DNA of 36,557 bases, taken from contig JAJYKL010000040.1 in NCBI GenBank assembly GCA_021788625.1, forward strand, positions 1 through 36,557, in the 5' to 3' direction. The DNA is from Chloroflexota bacterium. Its GTDB lineage: Bacteria; Chloroflexota; Anaerolineae; J036; Brachytrichaceae. This document shows positions 34,380 through 36,557 of this stretch, in pieces; within the stretch, counting starts at the first letter, position 1, and every line of letters begins with the position of its first letter. The notes beneath the pieces are model-generated. The model saw only the letters and a program-made list of their open reading frames with translations, did not search any database and was not told the origin of the DNA. Position numbers and translations under genes: made by a program.

Positions 34380-35777
34380 CTATTGTCTTGGCGTGTAGTC
34401 CTTTCCCAGGATGACCAATACGTCCACAGGACTCTGAGCATCGGCCGTAGCGCTGATAGCAGTAGTCGGCAAACCTAGTGCTGAAGCCAGTTGTGTTGTC
34501 GAGTTATAACTGCCAAGATAATCGTAAATGACCGACTTATCAAAAGTGCCCTGCGCGTCACCCGTCTGCACTACGTTGTAGCCCAGGTTATTCAGGTAAG
34601 TGCGGGCTGATGTAGCCAGGTCTTTTGTAGACGTGCCATTCTGGAGCGCTATGCTCTCTGGATGAGCCGGTAGATTAAAGAGTTGGCTGACTAATTCCCG
34701 GATTCGCTCTCGATTTGGTAGCAGCACCTGGCCACCCTGCGGTGTAACCCAGTTCGATGCAGCCGATTCGTCCACCACCACCTGCCTGATCTGGTTCGTT
34801 TGGATATCTTTGGCTGATAGCAACAACCTGACCATGTCAGCGGGGTTCATGTCGGTAACGATCGAACCACTCAACGCACTCAGGATTTGGGGGGCGTTCT
34901 GCAACAGCGTGGGAACAGCATTGGTGCTTAATACGCGGTTGCGTATAGCCATGATGATCTCCTGCTGCCTGCGCAGGCGATAGAAGTCACTGGTTTGATG
35001 GCGAGTGCGGGCGTATTTGAGTGCGGTGGCGCCATCCATATGATGCCAGCCTTTACTGATCACAAATGGATCGTACCCATAATTCATATTGGGATAAGTT
35101 GGGTCATTAATGTCCTGATCCACGTATACGTCGATCCCACCTACCAGGTCCACCAGTTTTACCACCACACCAAAGTTTATGCGCACGTAATGCTGGATTT
35201 GTATGCCGGTGTTATACGTCACTGTCTGCATGGCATAGGCAGGGCCTCCGTAGGCCATGGCTGCATTAATGCGGTCGATTGTGTTGGTGTTGGGTAGCGG
35301 GACGAACAGATCGCGTGGAATGCTGAACATTCCAGCGGTATGCGTCTCTGTGTTCAGCGATAGGACGATCATCGTGTCCGTACGAGCTGTATTGGGATCT
35401 TCCCCTGGTCGCTGGTCCAGACCGAGTAACAGTACGTTGATGCAGGAACTGCAAACCTGTATGGGCATGGGATTGAGTGCCATATAGGGGGTTGCTGCGA
35501 CCTGCGGAGTTGGCGTCACCTCTGAGGTTGGCGTCGTGACGGGCGCGGCCACCAACCTAATCGGTGTGGGGAGTGCATCGGGTGTGCTGGTTTGTTCAGG
35601 TGTGATGACAACCTGAATCTGGTTGAGGATGCTCTGCTGAGCTGCCTGATTGGCAGACTGCGATGAACTGCTGGATGCGAAAATGACTAAACCTACAATC
35701 GCTGCAATCACCACTACAGCTGTGGTGGCGGCAAGCAGCCCCAGGCGTTGGCGTTTATTTTTCCAAATTGTTTGCAT
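34380..35777 (-). CDS. LytR-CpsA-Psr (LCP) family cell-wall glycopolymer ligase
   Basis: LCP proteins transfer undecaprenyl-linked glycopolymers to peptidoglycan or other wall acceptors, outside the membrane. The 465-residue product has a short basic cytoplasmic tail, one membrane helix (~13-35), a Pro/Thr/Val-rich linker (~40-105) and the LCP domain (~110-300). Conserved pieces of the domain are LLLGLDQRPGED, ARTDTMIVLSLN, SIPRDLFV, DRINAAMAYGG, YVRINF and RTRHQTSDFYRLRRQQEII; arginines and aspartates here bind the pyrophosphate lipid. A LytR_C domain fills the last ~90 residues (IALQNGTSTKDLATSARTYL to VDVLVILGKD). No ribosome site is obvious at the ATG. Stop-to-stop distance to GH3 is 87 bases, with no clear terminator. 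Confidence 0.94.
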   Translation of the reverse strand: MQTIWKNKRQRLGLLAATTAVVVIAAIVGLVIFASSSSSQSANQAAQQSILNQIQVVITPEQTSTPDALPTPIRLVAAPVTTPTSEVTPTPQVAATPYMALNPMPIQVCSSCINVLLLGLDQRPGEDPNTARTDTMIVLSLNTETHTAGMFSIPRDLFVPLPNTNTIDRINAAMAYGGPAYAMQTVTYNTGIQIQHYVRINFGVVVKLVDLVGGIDVYVDQDINDPTYPNMNYGYDPFVISKGWHHMDGATALKYARTRHQTSDFYRLRRQQEIIMAIRNRVLSTNAVPTLLQNAPQILSALSGSIVTDMNPADMVRLLLSAKDIQTNQIRQVVVDESAASNWVTPQGGQVLLPNRERIRELVSQLFNLPAHPESIALQNGTSTKDLATSARTYLNNLGYNVVQTGDAQGTFDKSVIYDYLGSYNSTTQLASALGLPTTAISATADAQSPVDVLVILGKDYTPRQ

Positions 35778-36117
35778 TTAGATACGGCAGGCGAGTTCAA
35801 GACTAGTATCAAACTTTCATTTTAGCTGACCTGAAGATTAGTACATGGTGTTTAGAGTGCGATGCAACAACGGTTTTCCTACGTCTATTTGACGACCCCG
35901 CTTTGACGAATGGATACGAAACTGGGTTATTGCATGCCCTATTGAAGACGCAAGGCTAAGATTTCGAAAGTGAAGTGAGGTGATTGCGTTCACCCCGCAG
36001 CGTGCACCGGTACAATGTGACAAGACGAGTATCTGTCCAGGCAGAGGACTGCGAGCCTCGAACAATTCTGCGCACCTGTAATCGGGCTGCCGGTTATTGT
36101 GCGATTGAGGAGACAAG
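35778..36117. other. Divergent intergenic region between LCP gene and deoC
   Basis: 340 bases with no gene I can support; the - frame covering 35838-36182 runs into the deoC start and has no recognisable product. TACAAT at 36011-36016 (+) is a plausible -10 box for deoC, but its -35 (GTTCAC at 35988) is poor. On the - strand TAAAAT before the LCP start is a weak candidate. No hairpin, repeat or riboswitch was recognised. Confidence 0.45.
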
Positions 36118-36557
36118 ATGATAACGACTAGTCCAACTTTAAGCAGTAAAACCATTACCCTCCAACAGCTTGCGAAAACCATCGATCACTCATTACTTAA
36201 GCCCGAACTCACTGAGGAAGAGGTAATCGCGGGATGTGAGATTGCGAGACGGTATCACGTCGCTTCGGTTTGTGTTAAGCCCTGCCATGTTACCCTGGCC
36301 GCCCGCCTACTAAAAGGTAGTGATGTCGCGGTGGGAACCGTAATCGGTTTTCCACATGGGTCACACACAACTGCCGTGAAGGTGCTCGAGGCTCAGGACG
36401 CGATGACCAACGGTGCGGTAGAGCTGGATATGGTCCAGAATATCGGCGAATTGCGGTCCGGTCATGTGAACTACGTCCGAGACGATATCCGTGCTGTGGT
36501 GCAGGCAGCCAAAGGCCGAGCCCTGGTTAAAGTTATTCTGGAAAATGCCTACCTGAC
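36118..36557 (+). CDS. deoC: Deoxyribose-phosphate aldolase, N-terminal part (runs off window)
   Basis: DeoC splits 2-deoxyribose 5-phosphate into glyceraldehyde 3-phosphate and acetaldehyde, the last step of deoxynucleoside breakdown. The first 146 codons are present and open to the window end. The ATG at 36118 has GAGGAGA five bases upstream. The product shows the family blocks KTIDHSLLKPELTEEE (21-36), VASVCVKPCHV, VGTVIGFPHGSHTTAVKVLEA, GAVELDMVQNIGELRSG and ALVKVILENAYL. The Schiff-base lysine (K167 in E. coli) lies beyond the edge. The family usually has T where N occurs in VKVILEN; this may be a lineage variant. It diverges from the LCP gene. Confidence 0.93.
   Translation, partial: MITTSPTLSSKTITLQQLAKTIDHSLLKPELTEEEVIAGCEIARRYHVASVCVKPCHVTLAARLLKGSDVAVGTVIGFPHGSHTTAVKVLEAQDAMTNGAVELDMVQNIGELRSGHVNYVRDDIRAVVQAAKGRALVKVILENAYL

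Noticed and set aside
35838..36182. 114-codon - strand frame across the deoC start
   Set aside because: Overlaps the conserved deoC start and its ribosome site, with no recognisable product.
1..36557. Search for CRISPR arrays, tRNA/rRNA genes, transposases, integrases, toxin-antitoxin pairs and defence genes
   Set aside because: No regularly spaced repeats, cloverleaf-like sequences or motifs of these families were found by reading; dedicated RNA and profile scans were not possible here.

Overview
The window is chromosomal DNA, most likely from a member of the Chloroflexota (Anaerolineae-like). This is an inference. It rests on the ftsQ-ftsA-ftsZ tail followed directly by nrdR and a long B12-dependent ribonucleotide reductase, the substrate-binding lipoprotein with a Val/Thr-rich linker after its lipid-attached Cys, the LonB-like protease and the LCP protein. 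I see no phage, transposase, tRNA, rRNA or CRISPR. The coding regions look like ordinary housekeeping and accessory chromosome.

Layout. (1) 1-3047, + strand: the end of ftsQ, then ftsA and ftsZ (cell division); ftsZ has its own promoter. (2) 3315-7628, +: a strong promoter with palindromes just after the predicted start site, then nrdR and the class II ribonucleotide reductase nrdJ, closed by a terminator. (3) 7790-10870, +: a free-standing protein made of GyrA C-terminal-like beta-pinwheel repeats, an Hsp70-type ATPase without substrate-binding domain (YegD-like), and a small four-helix membrane protein. (4) 11252-18135, +: a complete peptide/nickel-type ABC importer (binding lipoprotein, two permeases, two ATPases) with its promoter, a hairpin between the binding protein and the permeases, and a strong terminator. 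(5) 18594-22224, - strand: three overlapping genes, read as LonB-like protease, LOG-family nucleoside-monophosphate phosphoribohydrolase and membrane-anchored methyltransferase. (6) 22829-29481, -: MBL-fold hydrolase, fold-type-II PLP enzyme, two small unknown proteins, an SsnA-type aminohydrolase and a GH2 glycosidase. (7) 29606-34292, +: a CBS-containing family II pyrophosphatase, a secreted lysozyme-like/golvesin-like protein and a GH3 glycosidase. (8) 34380-36557: an LCP cell-wall ligase (-) diverging from the start of deoC (+), which runs off the window.

How the genes work together. Division (FtsQ/A/Z) and dNTP supply (NrdR/NrdJ) sit side by side. The importer, GH2, GH3, aminohydrolase, PLP enzyme and DeoC point to scavenging of peptides, plant-type glycans and nucleosides. 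The secreted lysozyme-like protein and the LCP protein act at the envelope.

The parts least explained by known biology are the pinwheel + Hsp70-like pair (7790-10408), the MBL/PLP/unknown/unknown/SsnA cluster (24743-29481), and three palindromic intergenic elements (18487-18550, 22348-22386, 27173-27243). I did not find a clearly new multi-gene defence or mobile system.
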